Origin: Phycisphaerales bacterium
GTDB lineage: Bacteria > Planctomycetota > Phycisphaerae > Tepidisphaerales > Tepidisphaeraceae
DNA: 7,652 nt
Assembly (NCBI GenBank): GCA_028288775.1
Contig: JAQGHP010000715.1
Location: 1-7,652 of the forward strand
Direction of reading: 5' to 3'
This document shows positions 1-5,513 of the stretch, one piece after another; the first letter of the stretch is position 1, and every line of letters begins with the position of its first letter. The notes beneath the pieces are model-generated. The model searched no databases, had not been told where the DNA came from, and saw nothing but the letters and a program-made list of their open reading frames with translations. Both the position numbers and the translations under genes were made by a program.

Positions 1-2
1 AG

Positions 3-770
3 TTTGCGATTCTAGCAGTGGCTAGCGGGATAATCGGAAATCGTGCAGATCGCGTGGCCGTCTGGTCATATCAACGGCTAATGCAATGGTTTCGCACTGC
101 CATAAGTGGATATGTTTCCAAAAAGAACGTGACGACAAACATTGAGGAGATTGCAGCTGATCTTGAGTTGATGATGCGGGAAAACGGCATCCAATTGGAA
201 CCCAATGATCTCCCAGACGAAGGAATCGCCCTATTTCCAACGCCTCCGGATGACGACGCACCTGAGGTGCCTCCACCCCTGGGGGAACAGCATCCTGACA
301 AGGCTCGAGTTCTTGCGGAAAGGATCGATCATTCGTTAAGACGCGCGACAGAGCCTATGGGGCGTTCGTGCGAACGAATTATCCTTCAGGCCGAAGAAGA
401 ACTCCCAATGCTGGAATTTGGCCCGCCCGAACGCGCTGTGATCGAGGCACCGCTGACGCTGCCCGCGCCGAAGACGGATTGGAGGGCTGCTCGTGTAAAG
501 TTTGAGAGGATCAATCGGAAGACTGGCCGGGCACTTTTTTATTTTGAAAACGAAGTCAATACCGGGCGCGGCGCGCACTATTCGCGAATTACTGATCCGA
601 CATTTCGACGGCCGCACAATCGTTACACCCAGGCATTCGACAACGACGCGCCACTTGACGTATGGGTACGCCAAACAAAGCCGGAAAAAGGCCATTTGAA
701 TCTGCAATGGGAGATCAAAGGGACGGACCCCGACCAAGGCTTACTTTTCAATTTGCCGCCGGATGACTAA
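3..770 (+). CDS. Hypothetical protein, probably 5'-truncated by the window edge
   Basis: The product is not recognised. The frame is open to the left edge with no upstream stop, and the first in-window start candidate (GTG at 18) has no ribosome binding site in the 17 bases before it. The true start is therefore probably outside the window; from GTG 18 the product would be 250 residues. The first residues (FAILAVASGIIGN) are hydrophobic and could end a membrane segment or signal. Counting from GTG 18, an amphipathic region follows, then an acidic proline-rich stretch (about 60-90), a charged helical region, another proline linker (about 140-152), and a basic/aromatic C-terminal domain starting near TDWRAARVKFERI and ending LLFNLPPDD. 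No catalytic motif is evident. G+C is visibly lower than in the genes to the right (115 of the first 240 bases), consistent with an accessory or transferred gene. It converges with the small minus-strand gene at 931-1152. Being a real gene is likely; its function is unknown. Confidence 0.6.
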   Translation, partial: FAILAVASGIIGNRADRVAVWSYQRLMQWFRTAISGYVSKKNVTTNIEEIAADLELMMRENGIQLEPNDLPDEGIALFPTPPDDDAPEVPPPLGEQHPDKARVLAERIDHSLRRATEPMGRSCERIILQAEEELPMLEFGPPERAVIEAPLTLPAPKTDWRAARVKFERINRKTGRALFYFENEVNTGRGAHYSRITDPTFRRPHNRYTQAFDNDAPLDVWVRQTKPEKGHLNLQWEIKGTDPDQGLLFNLPPDD

Positions 771-854
771 GCGCGAGATGGCCCGCGAACTAAGAGTTTA
801 CCGCAGCCCGTTGGCTCCCACGGCAACTTCATTAGCAGGACGCTTATCTCGGAA

Positions 855-917
855 ATTCTAAGGGGTCGGCGGTCTTTGATGAGGTATCTACTTCAAAGAC
901 TCCCGACCCCTTAGAAT
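855..917. repeat. 25-bp inverted repeat (REP/RAYT-like hairpin) between convergent genes
   Basis: The left arm is 855-879 and the right arm 893-917, separated by 13 bases. The arms are complementary at 23 of 25 positions. The outer stem is ATTCTAAGGGGTCGG and the inner stem ends GTCTTTGA. The element sits between the stops of the convergent genes at 770 and 931, so it could end transcription from both sides, but no T-tract follows either arm as in a classic intrinsic terminator. The core GACTCCCGACCCCTT resembles dispersed palindromes that I associate with REP-type elements mobilised by IS200-like (RAYT) transposases. That link is from memory and unverified, and no transposase lies in the window. 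Confidence 0.75.
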
Positions 918-930
918 CGGCCCTACCTCG

Positions 931-1152
931 TCAGGCTGCACGCCAATGATCGGGATTACCCTTGTTGGTATTCCTGACTCGCGCAGTAAGGGGCGCATGT
1001 CCGAGGCCCTTAGCCGCAGAAACGGCCTCAGCCTGTGTTCTATAGTCCGTCTGCGTCACGCGCGTTCCGTGGGCATATTCCAGAACATAGTGCGTAATTG
1101 CAGTTCCCTCGGGGCGGCCCTTCGGTTCCGGTTCAACATAAACATTAGCCAT
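931..1152 (-). CDS. Small conserved protein, DUF2188-like
   Basis: This is a 73-residue cytoplasmic protein beginning MANVYVEPEPKGRPEG and ending ARVRNTNKGNPDHWRAA. The segments KGRPEG, THYVLEYA, TQAEAVSAAK and the C-terminal NPDHWR look like a known family of small uncharacterised bacterial proteins. TQAEA followed by a helix and a basic C-terminus is the pattern I associate with DUF2188. The frame is open upstream to an ATG at 1260, which would add 36 residues. The start at 1152 is preferred because GGAG stands 7 bases upstream of it and the family-like sequence begins there. No signal peptide or membrane segment is seen. It stands alone on the minus strand, converging with the gene ending at 770, with the inverted repeat 855-917 just downstream. 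Its biochemical role is unknown. Confidence 0.75.
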   Translation of the reverse strand: MANVYVEPEPKGRPEGTAITHYVLEYAHGTRVTQTDYRTQAEAVSAAKGLGHAPLTARVRNTNKGNPDHWRAA

Positions 1153-1159
1153 GACAAGT

Positions 1160-1163
1160 CTCC
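1160..1163 (-). promoter_or_regulatory. Ribosome binding site deciding the start at 1152
   Basis: On the minus strand this reads GGAG, seven bases before the ATG at 1152-1150. It supports the 73-residue product over the longer frame starting at 1260. Confidence 0.6.
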
Positions 1164-1481
1164 GTTGGTCCAAACCAGTTTTGACAATCCATGGGAATAA
1201 CGTGTTTTTAGACGCTATGTTTGCGGCTGATTTCTCCGTTCTGATCGCGATGTCGGTCATCCAATCCCGGTTGGTGCATGAAGGCTCCCTTATGTAAGAG
1301 TTGACTTGAAGGGCATGCTATCCAGCCGGCAAAACAAGATCAAGAAAAATACCTAATTGGTCCCGAACATTAGTTTAGTGGCAAACAAACGCAAGTGGGT
1401 CGCTCTTTTCGATTGTCCGCTCCCAGTCGCCCGTACGCCGCGGGCGGGTTGGCGGCGGATGGCGGGCTTCATTTCATCCTC

Positions 1482-1538
1482 GCGGCGGGACGCCGCACCG
1501 CTCCTCGCGAAAGCCACAGGGGGGCGGCGTTCGCCGCC
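1482..1538. repeat. Pair of short GC-rich hairpins
   Basis: Two perfect hairpins lie close together. GCGGCG/CGCCGC at 1482-1487 and 1491-1496 has a 3-base loop. GGCGGCG/CGCCGCC at 1523-1529 and 1532-1538 has a 2-base loop. In such GC-rich DNA short palindromes are expected by chance to some degree, so only their clustering is suggestive. Confidence 0.4.
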
Positions 1539-1610
1539 GAGGGGCCCGGCCGCGGCGGGCGGGCGGCCGCCGGTCCTCATGGCGGCGGGGCCGCGCGGGC
1601 GGGAGAAAAC

Positions 1611-1630
1611 CACAGCCGGGGGCGGCTGTG
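1611..1630. repeat. Hairpin CACAGCCG/CGGCTGTG
   Basis: A perfect 8-bp stem (1611-1618 with 1623-1630) encloses four G residues. The motif, with the following CCACATG, resembles a short palindrome I remember as dispersed between genes in planctomycete-type genomes; this is unverified. No T-tract follows, so it is not a clear intrinsic terminator. Confidence 0.5.
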
Positions 1631-1689
1631 CCACATGTCTGCCGGCGGCCGCGAAGCGGTAAATCCAATTCATCCATTGCCCGACGGGC

Positions 1690-1708
1690 GGATGCGTCCC
1701 GCGCATCC
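1690..1708. repeat. Hairpin GGATGCG/CGCATCC
   Basis: A perfect 7-bp stem (1690-1696 with 1702-1708) has a 5-base loop. It is one member of the hairpin cluster in the gene-free region. Confidence 0.45.
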
Positions 1709-1751
1709 GGGCTGATGGCGGCACTTTCCAATCCGGGGAGGCGCTCGCACG

Positions 1752-1896
1752 ATCCGGGGCGGCGGTGCGCCGGCCCCGGCGTGGAGGGAGTGGGGGGCGT
1801 CGCGCCGATTGTGACATCTGCTTAGTCTTCCACGGGACGCTTCGCAGTCGGAGCCGCCCGCCCAAATCCGGGGCGGCGCTGCGCTTGCCCCGGCGT
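1752..1896. repeat. 31-bp hairpin unit present twice in direct orientation
   Basis: Copies at 1752-1782 and 1866-1896 match at 28 of 31 positions. Each contains a perfect 7-bp stem CCGGGGC/GCCCCGG around a 12-base loop (1754-1760 with 1773-1779; 1868-1874 with 1887-1893). The three differences all fall in the loop, leaving the stem intact. A shorter AATCCGGGG fragment occurs just upstream, near 1730. This looks like a small dispersed REP-like element that has duplicated locally. Confidence 0.6.
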
Positions 1897-1990
1897 CGAG
1901 TACACCCGGGCGAAGAGGTCGTGACGGCGGCGGCACGGCTGCCGGCGATGACTGCTGATTTCACAATCTTGCTGCAATAGGCCGAAAAAC

Positions 1991-2027
1991 TCGTGCAAAG
2001 TCGTGCAAAGTCGTGCAAAGTCGTGCA
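1991..2027. repeat. 10-bp tandem repeat TCGTGCAAAG, 3.7 copies
   Basis: Three exact copies (1991-2020) are followed by a partial fourth, TCGTGCA (2021-2027). The same core recurs alone at 2084-2090. The 10-bp period places each copy on about the same face of the helix, as expected for a cooperative protein-binding array, but slippage of a simple repeat would look the same. The SDR gene begins about 280 bases downstream. No promoter is recognisable near it. Confidence 0.75.
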
Positions 2028-2165
2028 TGACACCCCCGTGGCGCCAGGGAAAATGCGGTTTGGGTCTGCGCATCGTGCGGGGGTCGTGCATGGGTCGGGC
2101 GGGAGGGGAAGGGCGGCCGGGGATCTTCGGCGGGGGTGGGTGGGGCGTCTGGGCGTCAAGATTGC

Positions 2166-2185
2166 GCACCCCAATGCACCCCAAT
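2166..2185. repeat. 10-bp tandem duplication GCACCCCAAT
   Basis: Two exact adjacent copies (2166-2175, 2176-2185). This is a second, unrelated repeat with the same 10-bp period as the array at 1991-2027, about 140 bases away. Confidence 0.6.
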
Positions 2186-2297
2186 GGGCCTGCCCCCCTG
2201 GTGGGTGCGCGGGCGGTGGGGCCGGGAGGTTCGGCGGGGGGGATGGAAAGTGTGCATGGAAGAGACGGGACGGGCCTGTTACGATTCGTTTTTACGC

Positions 2298-2301
2298 GAG
2301 G
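2298..2301 (+). promoter_or_regulatory. Ribosome binding site deciding the SDR start
   Basis: GAGG stands eight bases before the ATG at 2310. Upstream in-frame ATGs at 2136, 2184 and 2256 would add sequence with no SDR resemblance, so 2310 is preferred. Confidence 0.5.
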
Positions 2302-2309
2302 CGGCGACG

Positions 2310-3005
2310 ATGGAGCAGCCGGTGGCGGTCATTACGGGGGCGGGGCGGGGGATCGGGCGGGCGACGGCGGTGGCGCTGGCGCGGCTCGGGTATCATCTGG
2401 GGCTGGTGGCGCGTTCCGTTGATGAGTTGGAAGAGACGGCGAGGCTCAGCGGCGGGGGGCTGGTCTGCCGGGCGGATGTGAGCCGGGCGGCGGAAGTCGA
2501 GCGGGCGGTCGCGGCCGTGGTCGAGCGGTTCGGGCGGGTGGACGCGGCCATTCATTGTGCGGGGGTGGCGCCGGTGCGGGGGATCGCGCAGATGTCCGCC
2601 GACGAGTGGCGCGAGGTGATCGACACGAATCTTTCCGCGGCGTTTTATCTGTGCAAGGCCGTCTGGCCGGCTTTCGAGCGGCAGGGGGGCGGGGTGGTCG
2701 TGAATGTTTCATCGCAGGCGGCGCGCGACCCATTCCCGGGGTTCGCCGCCTACGGGGCGGCCAAGGCGGGCGTCAATCTGTTTGGACTCTCGGCGGCACG
2801 CGAGGGAGAAGCGATCGGCGTTCGCGTACACACCGTCGCGCCCGCGGCGGTCGAGACGGAGATGTTTCGCAAAATCCTCTCGCGCGAGCAGTATCCGACG
2901 GAAAAAACGCTCGCGCCCGAGGACGTGGCCAAAGTAATTGTGCAGTGCGTGACGGGGGAACTGAAACATACGAGCGGGGAAGTGATCTATATTCATAAGG
3001 TGTGA
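2310..3005 (+). CDS. Short-chain dehydrogenase/reductase, FabG-like
   Basis: A 231-residue classical SDR, slightly shorter than the usual 240-250. It should catalyse NAD(P)H-dependent reduction of a carbonyl, or the reverse oxidation, in the cytoplasm; the substrate cannot be read from the sequence. Motifs in order: the nucleotide-binding glycine motif TGAGRGIG (9-16); Arg35 after the second beta strand, favouring NADP(H); D56-V57 contacting adenine; HCAG (82-85) where NNAG is usual; and the catalytic tetrad N107, S135, Y148 and K152 (YGAAK). After the active site APAAVETEM (177-185) takes the place of the usual PG-x-V-x-T. The start at 2310 gives the normal SDR N-terminus a few residues before the first strand and has GAGG 8 bases upstream. 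Close relatives include 3-oxoacyl-ACP reductases, but nothing nearby belongs to fatty acid synthesis, so no symbol is given. The gene ends just before the heptamer array at 3008. Confidence 0.9.
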   Translation: MEQPVAVITGAGRGIGRATAVALARLGYHLGLVARSVDELEETARLSGGGLVCRADVSRAAEVERAVAAVVERFGRVDAAIHCAGVAPVRGIAQMSADEWREVIDTNLSAAFYLCKAVWPAFERQGGGVVVNVSSQAARDPFPGFAAYGAAKAGVNLFGLSAAREGEAIGVRVHTVAPAAVETEMFRKILSREQYPTEKTLAPEDVAKVIVQCVTGELKHTSGEVIYIHKV

Positions 3006-3007
3006 TG

Positions 3008-3065
3008 GTCAGTTGTCCTTTGTCCTTTGTCAGTTGTCAGTTGTCAGTTGTCAGTTGTCAGTTGT
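3008..3065. repeat. Heptamer tandem array GTCAGTT/GTCCTTT
   Basis: Eight consecutive 7-bp units start three bases after the SDR stop: one GTCAGTT, two GTCCTTT, then five GTCAGTT, ending with GT. The array resembles the short heptanucleotide tandem repeats (STRR type) described in cyanobacteria and seen elsewhere between genes; that comparison is from memory. It is complementary to the array at 3195-3243. Confidence 0.85.
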
Positions 3066-3126
3066 ACGGATCATATGGCGCGGGTTGGCATTGCCGGGCG
3101 ATTTGGCGCTCGGCCCCTCACCCCTG

Positions 3127-3154
3127 CCCTCTCCCCCGAGTACGAGGGAGAGGG
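3127..3154. repeat. CCCTCTCCC/GGGAGAGGG hairpin
   Basis: A perfect 9-bp stem (3127-3135 with 3146-3154) surrounds a 10-base loop. The preceding CCCCTCACCCCTGCC completes a motif found between genes in many unrelated bacteria, usually as part of a longer palindrome. The outer right half is degraded here. It lies inside the composite repeat 3008-3243. Confidence 0.7.
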
Positions 3155-3194
3155 AGTAGCGGCGATCGGAATCGACAAGCGCGGAGCGGGAAGC

Positions 3195-3243
3195 GAAGGA
3201 CAAATGACAACGGACAACGGACAAAGAACAACTGACAACTGAC
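3195..3243. repeat. Heptamer tandem array, inverted copy (AACTGAC type)
   Basis: Seven 7-bp units run up to the leader of the next gene: GAAGGAC, AAATGAC, AACGGAC twice, AAAGAAC, then AACTGAC twice. AACTGAC is the reverse complement of the GTCAGTT unit of the array at 3008-3065. Transcribed together, the arrays could form a long imperfect stem enclosing the 3127-3154 hairpin. That stem might insulate the SDR gene from the exported-protein gene. An A-run follows at 3244-3250. Confidence 0.8.
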
Positions 3244-3269
3244 AAAAAAACGACCTTTGGAGTAACGCG

Positions 3270-5348
3270 ATGATCCGAAAAAAGTTGGCCGCGGGGTTGG
3301 TGCTGGTGGCGGTCGTGTTTTCCTTCGCGGACACCGGCCTTGCGCAGTTTCGGCGGGTGTTTAACGCGATGCCGCAGCAGCCTGGCGCGGGGGGCACTGT
3401 CAATCTGCCTTACATGTTCAATGACGGCAATGGCGGTCAATACCGCATCTTTGGCAACGGGTGGCTTCAGCAGCAGGGCAATATGCCGCTCTATAGCCAG
3501 GGGGCGATGCTCACCATCAACGGCCAGCAGCCCAACGGCAACAACCAGGGCCGCATCGACGAGAAGACCGGGGAACTCATCCTTGAGAACCTTCAGGCCA
3601 ACGGACTGACCCTCACCCGCCGGATTATGTATGACAAGGAGGGCGGGTTTGTCCGCTATATCGACATCATCAAGAACACGCAGGCGCAGGAGCAGGTCGC
3701 GAATTTGTCGATGCAGACGAACCTCAACTATGGCGTCAACGCCGCGTCGTTCGTGGCGGACCCCAAGAAGAAGGACCAGAACCTCGCGTGGATCGCACAG
3801 ACGGGAGCGGGGCAGTCGGTGGTCGAGGTGTACGCGGGGAAGGGGAGCAAGGTTTTCCCGACGCTGAACTGGCCTCAGGGCAATAACTTCGTGACCGCGG
3901 CGCTGAGCATGCCGATCCCCGCGGGCAAGGAAGTCGCGTGGATGCACCTGCACAAGTGCGTCGCGACGCAGGACGTCGGCACGCAATGGGTCAACGGGAT
4001 CAAGGAGTCCGCGCTGCTCAAGTCGATCCCGCCGGCATTGCGGCGGATGATCGTCAACTTCCCCAGCACCCAGGGATGGATCGGGGAAATCGAACTTCTC
4101 CGCGGCGACCTGCTCGACGTCGTCGAGCTGCGCAGCGGCGATCAGTTCCGGGGCACGCTCAAGGAAACCGCCTACACCCTGCAAACCTTTTACGGGCCGG
4201 TGAACCTCCCGGTGGAAAAAGTCGTCGGCATCATCAACGTCGGGCAGTTCCGTCCGCGGCAACTTTTGGTTACCAGCGACGGCCAAATATTCGGCGGGCG
4301 CGTGAAGAAAGAGACGCTGGATCTGCAGCTTTCCAGCGGGCAGCTCACGCAGATTCCCGTGTCGCAGATTAGCCGCGTGGGGTACCGCAAGCGCGCCGGG
4401 GAGACGGAAGATTGGGTGTTCGAAAAGCCGATGGTCCTGACCCGCAGCGGCGAGCGCATGGTCATCAAGATGCCCGCCGCCAGCCTTGATGTCGCCACGC
4501 GTTACGGAAAGCTGGCGCTCAAGCCCGAAAGCGTGGCAGCGGTATCCTTCCAAAATGAGGACAACAGCGTTCACGAAATCTTCCTCACGGACGGGAGCAA
4601 GTTCGCGGGGCTGCTGGGTGCGGAGGCGTTCGAAGTCACGCTCGACGCTGGCGAGCAAGCGGTGAAGTTCCCCGCCAGCGCCGTCGCCCGCCTTCAGTTT
4701 TCGGGCAAAGTGACGGACGTGGACGACTTCACCCCGACGCTTCGGCTAGTGAATGAAGACCTTCTCGTCGGCACGCTCACCGGCAAGCTGAGCTTGGAAA
4801 CCGCCTTCGACACGATCACCGTCAATGCGACCGAGATTCGGTCGCTCACCCATGCGAAGGATACGGTACAGGACGTGCAAGTCGTGCTATGGGACGGCAC
4901 CTCGCTCAGCGGCCAGTTGCAGGACGCCGATTTGAGCTGCCAGCTCAACAGCGGCGTGGCGATGAAGGTTCCGGTGACGCTGGTGGAGGAATACAGCCAG
5001 CCGCAGCCGCAGCCTTCGCCTTCGATGGTGGAGAAAATCAAGGGGATTCTCGCCGACCTCAATAACGACGATTGGAAGCAGCGTGACCGCGCCTCGGCGG
5101 CGTTAGTGAGCATGGGTCCGGTCGCGGCGGGCGTGCTCAAGCAACTCCGTCCCAAGCAATCCGCCGAGGCACAGAAGTCGATCGACATCGTGCTGCAGAA
5201 ATTGGAAGAGCAGCGCAAGGCGCAAAAGCCGGTGCCCAGCGCCGCGCATAGCGCGGCAGGCGCGGGTATTCCTGATGTACAGATCGTGCCGCAAGCTTTG
5301 TTTTTCAATCAGAACGACGTTCTATTGCCCGAGGACGACCAGCCGTAG
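3270..5348 (+). CDS. Exported repeat protein with six LSm-like modules and HEAT-like tail (paralog 1)
   Basis: A 692-residue protein, probably periplasmic or extracellular; I know no named family for the whole chain. Residues 1-25 form a Sec-type signal peptide (MIRKK, hydrophobic core, GLA before Gln26). Residues 45-266 are beta-rich, with VNLPYMFNDG, LTLTRRIMYDKEGG and a strand pattern like a beta-sandwich (YIDIIKN); a ligand-binding sandwich is an inference. Residues 284-575 hold six consecutive repeats of a hydrophobic strand, then DG or SGD, a strand with G-x-L, a strand ending near GP or SG, and a strand after LP or IP. They begin near 284, 332, 388, 437, 491 and 537. They resemble the small barrel modules found beside DUF481 proteins and in planctomycete secreted proteins. 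A PQPQP linker (578-582) leads to a helical HEAT-like segment (585-648) with DDWKQRDRASAALVSMGP, then a weakly conserved tail. No transmembrane helix after the signal and no catalytic motif are seen. GGAG at 3259-3262 lies 7 bases before the ATG. The gene at 5514 is its paralog. Confidence 0.88.
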   Translation: MIRKKLAAGLVLVAVVFSFADTGLAQFRRVFNAMPQQPGAGGTVNLPYMFNDGNGGQYRIFGNGWLQQQGNMPLYSQGAMLTINGQQPNGNNQGRIDEKTGELILENLQANGLTLTRRIMYDKEGGFVRYIDIIKNTQAQEQVANLSMQTNLNYGVNAASFVADPKKKDQNLAWIAQTGAGQSVVEVYAGKGSKVFPTLNWPQGNNFVTAALSMPIPAGKEVAWMHLHKCVATQDVGTQWVNGIKESALLKSIPPALRRMIVNFPSTQGWIGEIELLRGDLLDVVELRSGDQFRGTLKETAYTLQTFYGPVNLPVEKVVGIINVGQFRPRQLLVTSDGQIFGGRVKKETLDLQLSSGQLTQIPVSQISRVGYRKRAGETEDWVFEKPMVLTRSGERMVIKMPAASLDVATRYGKLALKPESVAAVSFQNEDNSVHEIFLTDGSKFAGLLGAEAFEVTLDAGEQAVKFPASAVARLQFSGKVTDVDDFTPTLRLVNEDLLVGTLTGKLSLETAFDTITVNATEIRSLTHAKDTVQDVQVVLWDGTSLSGQLQDADLSCQLNSGVAMKVPVTLVEEYSQPQPQPSPSMVEKIKGILADLNNDDWKQRDRASAALVSMGPVAAGVLKQLRPKQSAEAQKSIDIVLQKLEEQRKAQKPVPSAAHSAAGAGIPDVQIVPQALFFNQNDVLLPEDDQP

Positions 5349-5513
5349 CAATCAGTCAATCACGAGCTCGTTCAAGATGAGGCAATGCCTTCGTAGCCCA
5401 GGCGGGCATTCCGGTTGCTTGCCGTGCGCGGCCGTGGTGGCGACAATCTGCTCCGCAGAAACGGTCCGCGAGGCGGGCCCTACAATAGTAATGCGGGAAC
5501 GGGCGCCGTTTAT
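5349..5513. other. Spacer between the two paralogs with REP-like hairpins
   Basis: 165 bases separate the two paralog genes. The stretch carries CGTAGCCCAGGCGGGCATTC near 5394, a motif style I associate with dispersed intergenic repeats. It also has a small hairpin, GGTCCGC with GCGGGCC (5463-5469 and 5473-5479, one G-T pair). No intrinsic terminator with a T-run follows the first gene, so read-through into the second is possible. No firm promoter is recognisable. Confidence 0.5.

Larger units (their letters stand above)
1153..2309. other. Long gene-free, repeat-rich GC-rich region
   Basis: No convincing gene lies here. The open frames are Arg/Pro/Ala/Gly-rich translations of GC-rich DNA on both strands, with no family resemblance. 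From 1153 to about 1390 the DNA is less GC-rich, includes the upstream extension of the minus-strand frame, and shows nothing else I can support. From about 1440 to 1900 there is a run of short GC-rich hairpins: 1482-1496, 1523-1538, 1611-1630, 1690-1708, 1754-1779 and 1868-1893. From 1991 to 2027 there is a 10-bp tandem repeat. From 2030 to 2309 the DNA is G-rich on the plus strand and leads into the SDR gene. A decayed mobile element or a repeat-accumulating spacer are both possible. Confidence 0.6.

Noticed and set aside
1301..1306. TTGACT as a -35 box on the plus strand
   Set aside because: No -10 hexamer lies at a suitable distance, and no plus-strand gene follows nearby.
1991..2027. The direct repeats as a CRISPR array
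   Set aside because: The repeats are adjacent 10-mers with no spacers and there are no cas genes in the window.
1353..2174. 273-residue open frame on the minus strand in the gene-free region, plus overlapping frames on both strands
   Set aside because: The translations are low-complexity Arg/Pro/Ala/Gly sequence across hairpins and tandem repeats, with no domain resemblance.
2136..2309. N-terminal extension of the SDR to an upstream ATG
   Set aside because: The added 58 residues include the translated GCACCCCAAT duplication and show no SDR similarity. The start at 2310 fits the family and has GAGG upstream.
3002..3242. Two small plus-strand open frames after the SDR gene
   Set aside because: They translate the heptamer array and the CCCTCTCCC hairpin (VVSCQLSVVSCQL and PHPCPLP patterns), a common artefact of such repeats.
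3051..4658. 535-residue open frame on the minus strand
   Set aside because: It is antisense to the first exported-protein gene, is rich in Arg/Asp/His/Leu as expected from the complement of GC-rich codons, and runs into the heptamer repeats. The plus-strand frame has a signal peptide, a ribosome binding site and a paralog.
5362..5371. Palindrome ACGAGCTCGT as terminator of the first paralog
   Set aside because: It has a short stem with no loop and no T-run after it.
5481..5486. TACAAT as a -10 box for the second paralog
   Set aside because: It matches a -10 hexamer, but the base run 17 bases upstream (GAAACG) does not resemble a -35 box, and the hexamer abuts a REP-like hairpin.
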